A stretch of DNA of 64,000 bases, from the NCBI GenBank assembly GCA_902779455.1, contig CACZBS010000004.1, positions 62,001 through 126,000 on the forward strand. The letters run 5' to 3'. A model generated the notes under the pieces. It did no database searches. It had not been told where the DNA came from and saw only the letters and a list, made by a program, of their open reading frames with translations. Positions 1 through 8,584 of the stretch are shown in pieces (within the stretch, counting starts at the first letter, position 1; each line of letters begins with the position of its first letter). The DNA is from an uncultured Prevotellaceae bacterium. GTDB taxonomy: Bacteria > Bacteroidota > Bacteroidia > Bacteroidales > Bacteroidaceae. Position numbers and translations under genes: made by a program.

Positions 1-3000
1 AACCCTGAATCGCCACGTTACATCTCGACAGAGGAGTATAACCAGAAGTGTCGCGAGAATGTGATGATGTACACTCAGGAATGGCGCGACCTAACGGAGC
101 GCATGGGCTACTTTGTCGACCTGGACCATCCCTATATCACATACGACAATAAGTACATTGAGACCCTCTGGTGGTTGCTGAAAGAACTTTACAAGAAAGG
201 ACTGCTCTATAAGGGCTACACCATACAGCCCTACAGTCCTGCTGCCGGTACAGGTCTTTCGAGTCATGAACTGAACCAGCCGGGCTGCTACCGCGACGTG
301 AAGGACACAACATGCACGGCCCTGTTCAAACTGAAAGGCGAAGCCCCTGCGGGAGCAGCATGGGGCCCCTGCTATTTCCTCGCTTGGACGACGACGCCCT
401 GGACACTGGCAGCCAACTCGGCACTCTGCGTGGGCCCCAAGATCGATTATGTAGCACTGGAGACCTATAACCCCTACACGGCTGAGCCCATCACGGTCAT
501 CCTGGCCGAGGCGCGCGTTGCTGCTTACTTCGACACAGCAGCCGAGATCACCGACGGTGGCGAGATGCCCGAGTTCAAGAAAGGCGGCAAGTTCCTGCCG
601 TATCGCGTCGTGGGCCACTACAAGGGCACCGACCTTGTCGGCATGACCTATGAGCAGCTGATGCCGATGATACGTCCCATGGGCGACGCCTTCCGCGTCA
701 TCCCTGGCGACTACGTGACAACAGAAGACGGTGCCGGTATCGTGCATATCGCGCCCAACTTCGGTGCCGACGATGCCTTCGTGGCCAAGAAGGCCGGTAT
801 ATGCCCCATCGTGCTTATTGACAAGAAAGGACAGGAGCGCCCCGTCGTCGACCTTCAGGGCAAATATTTCGTGTTGGAGGATCTCGATCCCGACTTCGTC
901 GAGAAATACGTGAACAAGCAGGAATGGCTCAAGTTTGCTGGGCGATACGTCAAGAACGCCTACGACGAGACGCTGACAGATAAGGATGAGACGCTCGATA
1001 TCTCGATCTGTATGGACCTGAAGCAGCAAGGCAAGGTGTTCAAGATCGAGAAGCACACCCACAACTATCCACACTGCTGGCGTACGGACAAGCCCGTGCT
1101 ATACTATCCCCTCGACTCGTGGTTCATCCGCTCCACGGCCAGGAAGGAACGCATGAGCGAGCTGAACAAGACCATCGGATGGCATCCGGAGTCGACCGGC
1201 ACAGGCCGCTTCGGCAACTGGCTTGAGAACCTGAACGACTGGAACCTCTCGCGCTCGCGCTTCTGGGGCACACCGCTGCCCATCTGGCGCTCGGAAGACG
1301 GCCAGGAGAAGTGCATCGGCAGCGTCGAGGAACTTTATAACGAGATTGAAAAGGCTGTCAAGGCAGGTGTCATGACGTCGAACCCGCTGAAGGACAAAGG
1401 CTTTGTGCCAGGCGATATGAGCGACGAGAACTATCAGCGCATCGACCTGCACCGCCCCTATGCCGACTATATAATATTGGTGACGGACGACGGCAAACCC
1501 ATGAAGCGCGAAACCGACCTCATCGACGTCTGGTTCGACTCAGGCGCCATGCCCTATGCCCAGCAGCATTATCCGTTTGAGAACCGTGACCTCATCGACA
1601 AGGGGGAGGCCTTCCCCGCCGACTTCATCAACGAGGGCGTAGACCAGACACGCGGCTGGTTTTTCACCCTGCATGCCATCGCTACGATGGTCTTCGACTC
1701 AGTGGCCTTCAAGAACGTCATCTCAACAGGACTGGTGCTCGATGCCAAAGGCAACAAGATGTCGAAGCGTGTCGGCAATGTGGTCAACCCCTTCGATATG
1801 ATCGAGAAGTACGGATCCGACCCCGTACGCTTCTACATGATGACCAACTCCGAGCCTTGGGACAACCTTAAGTTCGACCCCGAGGGCGTTGCAGAAGTGA
1901 GCCGCAAATTCTTCGGCACACTCTATAACACCTACTCCTTCTTCGCTCTCTATGCCAACGTCGACGGCTACGTCCCGACAGCAGCGCAACAGGCAGAACA
2001 CTCCGAGATTGACCGCTGGATTCTCTCCTGCCTGAACACCCTCGTCAAGAAGGTGCAGGCCGAGATGGACAACTATGACCCCACACGAGCCGGCAGACTC
2101 ATTGATCAGTTCGTCAACGACGACCTCTCAAACTGGTACGTCCGACTCAACCGCAAGCGCTTCTGGGGCAAGGATATGAGTGCCGACAAACGATCGGCCT
2201 ACGACACGCTCTATACTTGTCTCATGACTGTCAGCAAACTGCTGGCACCCTTCGCACCTTTCTTTGCCGATCAGCTCTATCGCGACCTTGGTGGCGAGAA
2301 GACGAGCGTGCATCTAGACACCTTCCCCGTCTGTGACGAAAGCCTGATCGATGCCGATCTCGAGGCCCGCATGGAGATGGCCCAGAAGATTACGTCGATG
2401 GTGCTTGCCCTGCGTCGCAAGGTAAATATCAAGGTGCGTCAGCCGTTGGCCGCCATCATGATTCCTGCTACCGAAGAGCAGAAGAAGTATATAGAGGCCG
2501 TCAAGCAGCTCATTATGAACGAGGTGAACGTCAAGGAACTGAAATTCGTTGATGGACAGGGCGTTCTGGTGAAGAAGGTGAAGTGCAACTTCAGAACCAT
2601 GGGCAAGAAGTTCGGCAAACTGATGAAGGCCGTCGCAGCCCAGGTGGACGCTCTCAGCCAAGAGCAGATTGCTCAGCTTGAGGCCAACGGGACACTCGGA
2701 ATCAGCGTCGACGGACAGCCACTCGCTATTGAACTGGCTGACGTAGATATCATCAGCGAGGACATCCCCGGATGGCTCGTGGCCAATGAGGGAGCGCTGA
2801 CCGTTGCCCTCGAGGTGGAGTTGAACGACGAACTGCGCAATGAGGGCATGGCCCGCGAACTGATCAATCGCATACAGAACCTGCGCAAGGACGGCGGACT
2901 GGAAATCACAGACCGCATCAACATCGTTGTGGCTCCTAATAACGATGTGGAGAAGGCCGTCAGCGCCTTTGCCGACTACATCAAGACGCAGGTACTGGCC

Positions 3001-3084
3001 GACACAATCAGCATGGCCGACAACGACGGCACGGAAGTTGACTTTGACGACTTTAAACTAAATATTAAGATTAACAAAATCTAA
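1..3084 (+). CDS. ileS: Isoleucyl-tRNA synthetase, 5' end outside window
   Basis: This class I synthetase charges tRNA-Ile in the cytoplasm. The frame is open from base 1, so the true start and the HIGH signature lie outside the window; about 1,027 residues remain. Seen directly: the CP1 editing-domain motif TTTPWT near window residues 129-134, the GWF/HA segment before the active site, and the KMSKR loop at bases 1756-1770. The anticodon-binding helical domain and a long C-terminal region follow. The size fits the roughly 1,100-1,150-residue Bacteroidetes form. The next gene begins 12 bp downstream, suggesting one transcript with the DksA-like gene and lspA. Identity is certain; only the N-terminus is missing. 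Confidence 0.98.
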   Translation, partial: NPESPRYISTEEYNQKCRENVMMYTQEWRDLTERMGYFVDLDHPYITYDNKYIETLWWLLKELYKKGLLYKGYTIQPYSPAAGTGLSSHELNQPGCYRDVKDTTCTALFKLKGEAPAGAAWGPCYFLAWTTTPWTLAANSALCVGPKIDYVALETYNPYTAEPITVILAEARVAAYFDTAAEITDGGEMPEFKKGGKFLPYRVVGHYKGTDLVGMTYEQLMPMIRPMGDAFRVIPGDYVTTEDGAGIVHIAPNFGADDAFVAKKAGICPIVLIDKKGQERPVVDLQGKYFVLEDLDPDFVEKYVNKQEWLKFAGRYVKNAYDETLTDKDETLDISICMDLKQQGKVFKIEKHTHNYPHCWRTDKPVLYYPLDSWFIRSTARKERMSELNKTIGWHPESTGTGRFGNWLENLNDWNLSRSRFWGTPLPIWRSEDGQEKCIGSVEELYNEIEKAVKAGVMTSNPLKDKGFVPGDMSDENYQRIDLHRPYADYIILVTDDGKPMKRETDLIDVWFDSGAMPYAQQHYPFENRDLIDKGEAFPADFINEGVDQTRGWFFTLHAIATMVFDSVAFKNVISTGLVLDAKGNKMSKRVGNVVNPFDMIEKYGSDPVRFYMMTNSEPWDNLKFDPEGVAEVSRKFFGTLYNTYSFFALYANVDGYVPTAAQQAEHSEIDRWILSCLNTLVKKVQAEMDNYDPTRAGRLIDQFVNDDLSNWYVRLNRKRFWGKDMSADKRSAYDTLYTCLMTVSKLLAPFAPFFADQLYRDLGGEKTSVHLDTFPVCDESLIDADLEARMEMAQKITSMVLALRRKVNIKVRQPLAAIMIPATEEQKKYIEAVKQLIMNEVNVKELKFVDGQGVLVKKVKCNFRTMGKKFGKLMKAVAAQVDALSQEQIAQLEANGTLGISVDGQPLAIELADVDIISEDIPGWLVANEGALTVALEVELNDELRNEGMARELINRIQNLRKDGGLEITDRINIVVAPNNDVEKAVSAFADYIKTQVLADTISMADNDGTEVDFDDFKLNIKINKI

Positions 3085-3096
3085 CCAACAGAAAAC

Positions 3097-3483
3097 ATGG
3101 CAGAAAAGACCCGCTACACTGACGAGGAGCTCGAGGAGTTCCGTCAGATTATTAACGAGAAACTGGCCTTAGCGAAGCGTGACTATGATCAGATGATGGC
3201 CACGCTCACTAATCGTGACTCTAACGACGTCGACGACACATCGCCCACATACAAGGCACTGGAGGAGGGTAGTGAGGCCCAGTCGAAGGAAGACCTCATC
3301 AAGTTTGCCGCACGCCAGCAGAAGTTTATTCAGGGGCTGAAGGCTGCACTCGTGCGCATTGACAATAAGACTTATGGCATCGACCGCATCACGGGTAAGC
3401 TCATACCAAAAGAACGCCTGCGCGCCGTGCCCCATGCTACGCTGAGCGTTGAGTCGAAAGAACTGGAGAAGAAACGGAAGTGA
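3097..3483 (+). CDS. DksA/TraR-family protein lacking zinc cysteines
   Basis: The 128-residue product has the DksA/TraR plan. There is an N-terminal helical hairpin (about residues 8-85) with an acidic stretch (DDTSP, about 46-50) where DksA carries its coiled-coil tip. A C-terminal segment YGIDRITGKLI then RLRAVPHA matches the family's zinc-finger region. The four zinc-ligand cysteines normally found there are all absent; the protein has no cysteine at all. The family binds RNA polymerase through the secondary channel and tunes initiation with ppGpp, but whether this cysteine-free form does so is inference. It sits 12 bp after ileS and its stop overlaps the GTG start of lspA. The family call is good; the exact role is open. 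Confidence 0.85.
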   Translation: MAEKTRYTDEELEEFRQIINEKLALAKRDYDQMMATLTNRDSNDVDDTSPTYKALEEGSEAQSKEDLIKFAARQQKFIQGLKAALVRIDNKTYGIDRITGKLIPKERLRAVPHATLSVESKELEKKRK

Positions 3484-4112
3484 ACGATAAGTCAATCATT
3501 ACCCGGGGACGTCTGGCTGTGATACTCATCGCTGTCATCCTCCTCGTCGACCAGCTCATCAAGATCTGGGTCAAGACGCACATGGCGCTCCACGAGAGTA
3601 TCCACGTCTTCGACTGGTTCTACATCACGTTCATCGAGAACAACGGCATGGCCTACGGCATGCAGATAGGTTCGAAGTTGTTATTGTCGCTCTTCCGCGT
3701 GGCTGCCATCGTAGTGCTCAGCGTCTACATCTGGCGGCTCACCACACGGCATCAGCCCCGCTGGGGATATGTCGTCTGTCTGGCGATGGTGCTGGCCGGT
3801 GCAGCAGGTAACCTTATCGACTGTATGTTCTACGGCCTCTGCTTCGATGCCTCTACGATGTATCACGTCAGCGAATACGTCGGCTTCGGCAATGGCTATG
3901 CCTCATTCTTGACGGGTAAGGTGGTCGACATGTTCTACTTCCCGCTGATCGTCACGCACTATCCCGATTGGTTTCCCTTTTGGGGAGGCGAGGAGTTCAT
4001 CTTTTTCAGCCCCGTCTTTAACTTCGCCGATGCGAGCATCTCCGTGGGCGTTGTGGCGCTGTTGCTGTTTTATAGGAAAGAGATCAGTCAAATCAGCATG
4101 AAGCGTGAGTAG
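3480..4112 (+). CDS. lspA: Lipoprotein signal peptidase (signal peptidase II)
   Basis: LspA is an inner-membrane aspartic protease that cleaves the signal peptide of prolipoproteins after lipid attachment. At 210 residues it is longer than the usual ~160. Visible are a first membrane helix ending in the conserved VDQLIK, the NNGMAYGM motif, the catalytic-Asp motif GNLID, and the second catalytic-Asp motif FNFADASIS. The extra length lies between these two motifs (about residues 115-180) and is common in Bacteroidetes. The start is a GTG whose last two bases are the first two of the upstream TGA, which implies coupled translation. The next gene, a lipoprotein, is one of its expected substrates. 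Confidence 0.95.
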   Translation: MNDKSIITRGRLAVILIAVILLVDQLIKIWVKTHMALHESIHVFDWFYITFIENNGMAYGMQIGSKLLLSLFRVAAIVVLSVYIWRLTTRHQPRWGYVVCLAMVLAGAAGNLIDCMFYGLCFDASTMYHVSEYVGFGNGYASFLTGKVVDMFYFPLIVTHYPDWFPFWGGEEFIFFSPVFNFADASISVGVVALLLFYRKEISQISMKRE

Positions 4113-5034
4113 GAAGCCGATTATCTGTCTGCTCGCGGCACTGGCCCTGATGATGGCTTGTAAGCCGAAGACGCCCAGCCAGTTCATTCAGCCGGATGAT
4201 ATGGAGGAAATCCTGGTCGACTTCTACATGGCGCGTGCTTTGGCACAGCGGCAGGCTGACCAAGCCTATACACAGGCGTTATATGAGGAGGCAGTCTTCA
4301 GCAAACACGACGTCACAAGGGCAGAATTCGACTCGTCGCTCGTCTATTATTACACGCGGGCAGACCGGTTTAATGCTGTTCTGCAGCGTGTGGCCGACAG
4401 GCTGGAGGAGCGGGCGCTCGTGCTTGGCGCTACGGAAGGCGAGATTGGCAAATATGCCATGCTGAATGCCAACGGCGATACGGCCAATATCTGGGCGGAG
4501 CGCAGCAATATGGCCATGATGCCCGTGCCGGTCTACAACCGCTGGGACTTCACCATCGAGGCTGATTCAACCTTCCGAAAGGGCGACAGCTTTCTCTTGC
4601 AGTTCGTGACCAACTACATGTATCAGAGTGGCAACAAGACTGGCATAGCCTATATGGCCGTCGATTATCAGGATACGACCATCGCACGCAACCTGCGGTT
4701 CAGCGTCTCTGGACTCAGTCAGCTGCGATTCCCCGCACAGCCGAAGGTGATCAAGCGCATACGAGGCTACTTCTATCTCGACGACGGCCACGAGCAGACT
4801 ACTACGACCCGCCTGCTCTTCATGAGCAATGTGCAACTGATCAGATTCCATGACCCGAAGTATGAAGAGATTCAGAAAGATAGCCTCCCACAGGATAGTC
4901 TGGCCCGACCTGTCGGAACAGACTCTCTCAGTCGTGGAGATTCTCTCAGGGGTCGTCAGCCGATGCTATCCCCTGACGGCGGAGCAGCCGATGACCGAGT
5001 GGCTCCCAGGCAAGTTGAACCTCAGATACGATGA
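4105..5034 (+). CDS. DUF4296 domain lipoprotein
   Basis: This is a 309-residue predicted lipoprotein. A hydrophobic signal peptide ends in the lipobox LMMAC (Cys at about residue 19), followed by a helical DUF4296 region (about 25-115, including DDMEEILVDFYMARAL). A beta-rich C-terminal half follows, then a Ser/Asp-rich low-complexity tail. No enzymatic motif was seen; the function of DUF4296 is unknown. It starts with GTG overlapping the lspA stop, the second such overlap in a row. The signal peptide justifies this start, since later ATGs would remove it. The last ~170 bp also encode a different frame that is probably a real small gene (4862-5080). Confidence 0.85.
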   Translation: MSRKPIICLLAALALMMACKPKTPSQFIQPDDMEEILVDFYMARALAQRQADQAYTQALYEEAVFSKHDVTRAEFDSSLVYYYTRADRFNAVLQRVADRLEERALVLGATEGEIGKYAMLNANGDTANIWAERSNMAMMPVPVYNRWDFTIEADSTFRKGDSFLLQFVTNYMYQSGNKTGIAYMAVDYQDTTIARNLRFSVSGLSQLRFPAQPKVIKRIRGYFYLDDGHEQTTTTRLLFMSNVQLIRFHDPKYEEIQKDSLPQDSLARPVGTDSLSRGDSLRGRQPMLSPDGGAADDRVAPRQVEPQIR

Positions 5035-5080
5035 GGCAGGCCAGCTGAGGGCCTACTACGAAGGAAAGCTAATAGAATAA
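4862..5080 (+). CDS. Probable small protein overlapping the DUF4296 gene
   Basis: This 72-residue frame begins inside the end of the DUF4296 gene (+1 frame) and runs 46 bp past its stop. Its sequence looks protein-like rather than random: it starts MKRFRKIASHRIVW, carries CYPLTAEQPMTEWLPGK in the middle and ends RYDEAGQLRAYYEGKLIE. The parent frame in the same stretch is a low-complexity Ser/Asp/Arg tail. I recall similar small hypothetical proteins with a 'YPL..E.P.TEW..G' core beside lspA in Bacteroidales, but could not check this. An in-frame ATG at 4850 is also possible. The alternatives are a chance shadow frame or a frameshifted extension of the DUF4296 gene. Confidence 0.55.
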   Translation: MKRFRKIASHRIVWPDLSEQTLSVVEILSGVVSRCYPLTAEQPMTEWLPGKLNLRYDEAGQLRAYYEGKLIE

Positions 5081-5106
5081 TATAACAACTAAAAACCTAA
5101 GAAAAT

Positions 5107-6366
5107 ATGAATTTGAAAGTACGTTTGGCTGTGATGAACTTCTTGGAGTTCGCAGCGTGGGGCGCCTATCTGACTTGTATGGGACGCTTCTTGGGCAATA
5201 TCGGATTCAGCACTGAGATAGGATGGTTCTATTCCATGCAGGGCATCGTTTCGATTTTCATGCCTGCCATCATTGGCATCGTGGCTGACCGATGGATTCA
5301 AGCACAGCGGCTGCTCGGACTATGCCACTTATTGGCTGGCTTTTTCATGATCGCAACAGGGTGGTATGGATATACGCATGGCTCCGAGTCAAACTTTGCC
5401 GTCATCTTCACGCTATATTCGCTCAGCATCGCCTTTTATATGCCGACTATTGCCCTGGTCAACTCTGTGGCATACAATGCGCTGACACAGGCGGGGATGG
5501 ACACTGTGAAAGACTTCCCGCCCATTCGCGTCTGGGGCACGGTGGGATTCATACTTATGATGTGGTTCGTCGACCTGATGGGATTCCAAGACAACCAGAA
5601 CCAATTCCTGGCTTCGGGCGTGGTCAGTCTGTTGCTCTTTGCCTATAGCTTCACGTTGCCTAAGTGCCCCATAAAGAAAACTGAAGAGAAGAAGTCGCTC
5701 AGCGAGGCTTTGGGGTTGCGCGCCTTTGCATTGTTCAAGCAAAAGGAAATGGCCATTTTCTTCTGCTTCTCGCTTTTGCTTGGCGTTTGCCTGCAGATTT
5801 CCAACGGCTATGCCAACCCCTTTATAGCCAGCTTCGGAGCCGTGGCCGAATATGCCGATACGTTTGGCGTGCAGCATGCCAATATTCTGATCTCGCTCTC
5901 GCAGATTAGCGAAACGGTCTGCATACTTCTCATCCCCTTCTTTATGAAGCGATTCGGCATCAAGAATGTCATGTTGATTGCGATGTTCGGATGGGTCTTC
6001 CGATTTGGATTCTTCGGCATGGGCAATCCAGGCAGTGGCGTCTGGCTTTTTGTACTCTCGATGATTGTCTATGGTGTGGCTTTCGATTTCTTCAACATCT
6101 CGGGCTCTCTCTTCGTCGAGAGTCGGACGGACGAGTCGATACGTTCGAGCGCACAGGGACTCTTCATGCTCATGACCAACGGCATCGGTGCATCCTTGGG
6201 CACCCTTGGTGCTCAGGCTATTATCAATAACTTTACGCACGGTGAGGTAGTTAACGGAAGCTTCTTCACCGTTGGTGACTGGACAACCTGCTGGTTCATC
6301 TTTGCAGGCTATGCCCTCCTGCTCGGCCTGGCCTTCTCCGTGATTTTCAAACCAGAAAGGAAATAG
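5107..6366 (+). CDS. NupG/XapB-type nucleoside:H+ symporter (MFS)
   Basis: A 419-residue inner-membrane transporter with about twelve hydrophobic segments. The N-terminus (LEFAAWGAYLTCMGRFL, then MPAIIGIVADRWI) matches the nucleoside:proton symporter branch of the major facilitator superfamily, and the length fits. It would import nucleosides with protons. It starts 26 bp after the small ORF ending at 5080 and is followed 7 bp later by the DUF151 gene, so it probably belongs to the same transcript. Substrate preference among nucleosides cannot be read from the sequence. Confidence 0.9.
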   Translation: MNLKVRLAVMNFLEFAAWGAYLTCMGRFLGNIGFSTEIGWFYSMQGIVSIFMPAIIGIVADRWIQAQRLLGLCHLLAGFFMIATGWYGYTHGSESNFAVIFTLYSLSIAFYMPTIALVNSVAYNALTQAGMDTVKDFPPIRVWGTVGFILMMWFVDLMGFQDNQNQFLASGVVSLLLFAYSFTLPKCPIKKTEEKKSLSEALGLRAFALFKQKEMAIFFCFSLLLGVCLQISNGYANPFIASFGAVAEYADTFGVQHANILISLSQISETVCILLIPFFMKRFGIKNVMLIAMFGWVFRFGFFGMGNPGSGVWLFVLSMIVYGVAFDFFNISGSLFVESRTDESIRSSAQGLFMLMTNGIGASLGTLGAQAIINNFTHGEVVNGSFFTVGDWTTCWFIFAGYALLLGLAFSVIFKPERK

Positions 6367-6373
6367 GGAAAGG

Positions 6374-6913
6374 ATGAAGCGTACACTACTGAGATATGAC
6401 AGTCTGCATCAGGTCACTGGCTCGAGTGACTTGTGGGTAATCATGCTGACCGACAAGCAGAGGCAGAGGGCTATTTCGGTGGTTTGCGATGAGGATATGG
6501 CTGCGCAACTGAAGGTGCGCATCAATGCTCCGGAGATCAGTAAGATTTTGCTACCAGAGGCTCTGATTCAGATGCTTCATTCGACGTATGAGATGCTGAT
6601 TGTCGGTATATACGACGGCCTGTATCAAGTCATGTTGATGGATATGGAGAATGGAGAATCTGTCAGATTGAGAATGAGCGACGCAATCCTGATGAGTATC
6701 ATTTCGAAGACACCGCTTTATATAGAGGACGGGCTGATGAGGCATCAGAGCTACCCTTGCGAGGACTTTTCCAAGGGTGTGGCTATCCCCATCAATGCGA
6801 TGGGCATGGACTACCTGAAACAGGCTCTCGACAAGGCTATTGAGGACGAGAACTATGAGTTGGCCTCGCATATAAGAGACGAGATAAAGCTCAGAAGAAG
6901 CAAGGACGGATGA
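6374..6913 (+). CDS. DUF151 bifunctional-nuclease-family protein with UVR motif
   Basis: The 179-residue protein has an N-terminal DUF151/BFN domain (about 1-135; segments such as LPIVIGxxE are only loosely kept here, but TPLYIEDGL and VAIPINAMGMD fit) and a C-terminal UvrB/UvrC-like helical hairpin (about 150-178; LDKAIEDENYELASHIRDEI). The same combination occurs across Bacteroidetes. The plant relatives have nuclease activity on DNA and RNA; in bacteria the role is not settled. It starts 7 bp after the symporter and its end overlaps the rsmE start by ATGA, so it is translationally linked to rsmE. Confidence 0.85.
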   Translation: MKRTLLRYDSLHQVTGSSDLWVIMLTDKQRQRAISVVCDEDMAAQLKVRINAPEISKILLPEALIQMLHSTYEMLIVGIYDGLYQVMLMDMENGESVRLRMSDAILMSIISKTPLYIEDGLMRHQSYPCEDFSKGVAIPINAMGMDYLKQALDKAIEDENYELASHIRDEIKLRRSKDG

Positions 6914-7629
6914 AAGAGACGCATTTTTTCTATGTGCCTGATGCACGGACGGCGGTCGAACTACCAGAAGAGGAGGCTCAGCACGCTGTGCGCGTGCTTC
7001 GACTGAAGGAGGGAGACGAGATGATGCTCATGGATGGGCAGGGCACATTCTATCAAGCCCTTGTCACGATGGCCACTAATAAGCGATGTTGCTATCAGAT
7101 AGCTGCCGTGCAGCCTCAGAAGCGGGCGTGGAATGGCCATGTGCATCTGGCCATTGCTCCGACAAAGATGATAGACCGCATGGAGTGGATGTCGGAAAAG
7201 GCAACGGAGGTGGGCTTTGACGAGCTCACTTTTCTGAACTGCCGTTTCTCTGAACGTCGCATGGTGAAGCTTCCACGTATAGAGAAGATAGTCGTGTCGG
7301 CTCTTAAGCAGAGCCGTAAGGCTTATATGCCAAAACTTAACGAAATGACCGACTTTCGACGTTTCGTTGAAACTCATACAGAGGGTCGCCGCTATATCGC
7401 CCATTGCTATGAGGAGGTGGAGCGGACCAGTCTTTTCGATGAGCTCAGACAGCCAGCAGAATCAGATGATGCACTGGTGATGGTGGGCCCTGAGGGCGAT
7501 TTCTCCATTGAGGAGGTGCGTATGGCCGTTAAGCATGGTTTTGTCTCAGTAGACTTGGGAAAGAGTCGGTTGCGTACGGAAACGGCAGGTCTGTCAGCTG
7601 TGATGATGATGCAACTGAGTAAATTATAA
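6910..7629 (+). CDS. rsmE: 16S rRNA (uracil-1498-N3)-methyltransferase
   Basis: RsmE methylates U1498 of 16S rRNA in the 30S subunit using S-adenosylmethionine. The 239-residue length is typical. The N-terminal PUA-like domain contains the conserved HAVRVLRLKEGD. The C-terminal SPOUT knot contains VGPEGDFS and LGKSRLRTETAG, the family's SAM-binding and dimer motifs. The ATG overlaps the stop of the DUF151 gene. The DUF3256 gene follows after 4 bp. Confidence 0.97.
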   Translation: MKETHFFYVPDARTAVELPEEEAQHAVRVLRLKEGDEMMLMDGQGTFYQALVTMATNKRCCYQIAAVQPQKRAWNGHVHLAIAPTKMIDRMEWMSEKATEVGFDELTFLNCRFSERRMVKLPRIEKIVVSALKQSRKAYMPKLNEMTDFRRFVETHTEGRRYIAHCYEEVERTSLFDELRQPAESDDALVMVGPEGDFSIEEVRMAVKHGFVSVDLGKSRLRTETAGLSAVMMMQLSKL

Positions 7630-7633
7630 GGAA

Positions 7634-8095
7634 ATGACAGGATTGAAAAAGAAGATTCTTTGGTTCTTGGTCTTCATGTTTGCCGTTCTACCAATAATGG
7701 CGCAGAAACCGAAGATAGCTGACGTGTTCAAGCTCATGCCTGACTCGCTGATGCCTTATCTTTCAAAGAATAATCGTTTGGACATGATTGACTTCATGGA
7801 GGCGAAAATGAAGGCCGAGGTGACCAATATGCTTGAGGGAACGACAGTGATGACGGCATTGACTGAAGATTCACTGTCAGTAAACATGAACGAACGCCTG
7901 CGTTTCGACATGCGGCTGACAATGCTTGACAGTCTGGTTGTTGAGGTGGCCAAAACCTATATAATTAGTGAGCACCAGGAGGAGAAAGTCGTTCAGTACT
8001 TTTCAACCGCCTGGTGCCCTCTGTCGGAACCTGTAGCTGTGACGTCGTCGTTGTCGCGCCGCGATGAGGATGTCTTTGCCAAGCCTCACTTCTGA
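7634..8095 (+). CDS. DUF3256 family exported protein, short form
   Basis: A 153-residue protein with a signal peptide of about 23 residues ending in MAQ. The following region (KIADVFKLMPDSLMPYLSKNNRLDMIDFM) is characteristic of DUF3256, a Bacteroidales-specific family of unknown function. From memory family members are nearer 190-200 residues, so the C-terminus looks short. Its last 10 bp overlap the end of the convergent gene 8086-8562, and no continuation was noticed in another frame. It is the last gene of the forward chain that starts at ileS. Confidence 0.75.
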   Translation: MTGLKKKILWFLVFMFAVLPIMAQKPKIADVFKLMPDSLMPYLSKNNRLDMIDFMEAKMKAEVTNMLEGTTVMTALTEDSLSVNMNERLRFDMRLTMLDSLVVEVAKTYIISEHQEEKVVQYFSTAWCPLSEPVAVTSSLSRRDEDVFAKPHF

Positions 8096-8562
8096 TTAGG
8101 ACGCTTATGCTGGCTCTTCCCTGATCGGTGAGGCTGGCCCCAGTTCTTCATGGCACGGCGATGGAATCGTTCTTCCGCTTTCAGGATGTCCCAGACCTTT
8201 GAGGCAGGCATGAGTTCCAGGAAACGTTTGTGATAATTCTGTTGGATGAGTTTTAGTTCAATCTCTTTCTCATCACGTTCCTGAATGATTTTTTTGCAGG
8301 CCTCATCGTTCTGCGGCTTCTGCTTGCTGATATCTCGCTGGTGGTTGAAGATGGCGCGTTGCTTTTGTTGCATCTCACGGTAGAGTGGGAAAAACTTTGC
8401 CTCTTCCTGACTCGTTAGATGTGCTTCGCTAACAATGAAGTCATGAAGCTCAGCCTCAAACTTCTCAGGTGAAAATCGCTCTTGCTTCTGATGATTATTG
8501 TCCTGAGCACTGACGGCTAAGGTCATTGAAAGGAGTAGGAATACAACTTGTAGTCTTTTCAT
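8086..8562 (-). CDS. Small exported helical protein, Spy/CpxP-like in layout
   Basis: I chose the start at MKRLQVV because it gives a clean signal peptide ending in VSAQ; an ATG 105 bp further upstream would add 35 residues unlike a leader. The mature ~138 residues are helical and charged, with FEAELHDFIVSEAHLTSQEEAKFFPLYREM and a basic tail. The pattern 'LT..E...F.PLY.EM' is seen in small periplasmic proteins next to ECF sigma and anti-sigma genes in Bacteroidetes, and is reminiscent of Spy/CpxP-type metal or stress sensors. No catalytic motif is present. It follows the anti-sigma candidate by 22 bp. The function is inferred from context only. Confidence 0.75.
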   Translation of the reverse strand: MKRLQVVFLLLSMTLAVSAQDNNHQKQERFSPEKFEAELHDFIVSEAHLTSQEEAKFFPLYREMQQKQRAIFNHQRDISKQKPQNDEACKKIIQERDEKEIELKLIQQNYHKRFLELMPASKVWDILKAEERFHRRAMKNWGQPHRSGKSQHKRPNQK

Positions 8563-8584
8563 GTTCTTTAATGTCATTAGTGGT

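Noticed and set aside
7634-8095. Frameshifted DUF3256 gene
   Set aside because: The product is short for the family, but no continuation was found in another frame, and the convergent gene begins at once; I treat it as a natural short form.
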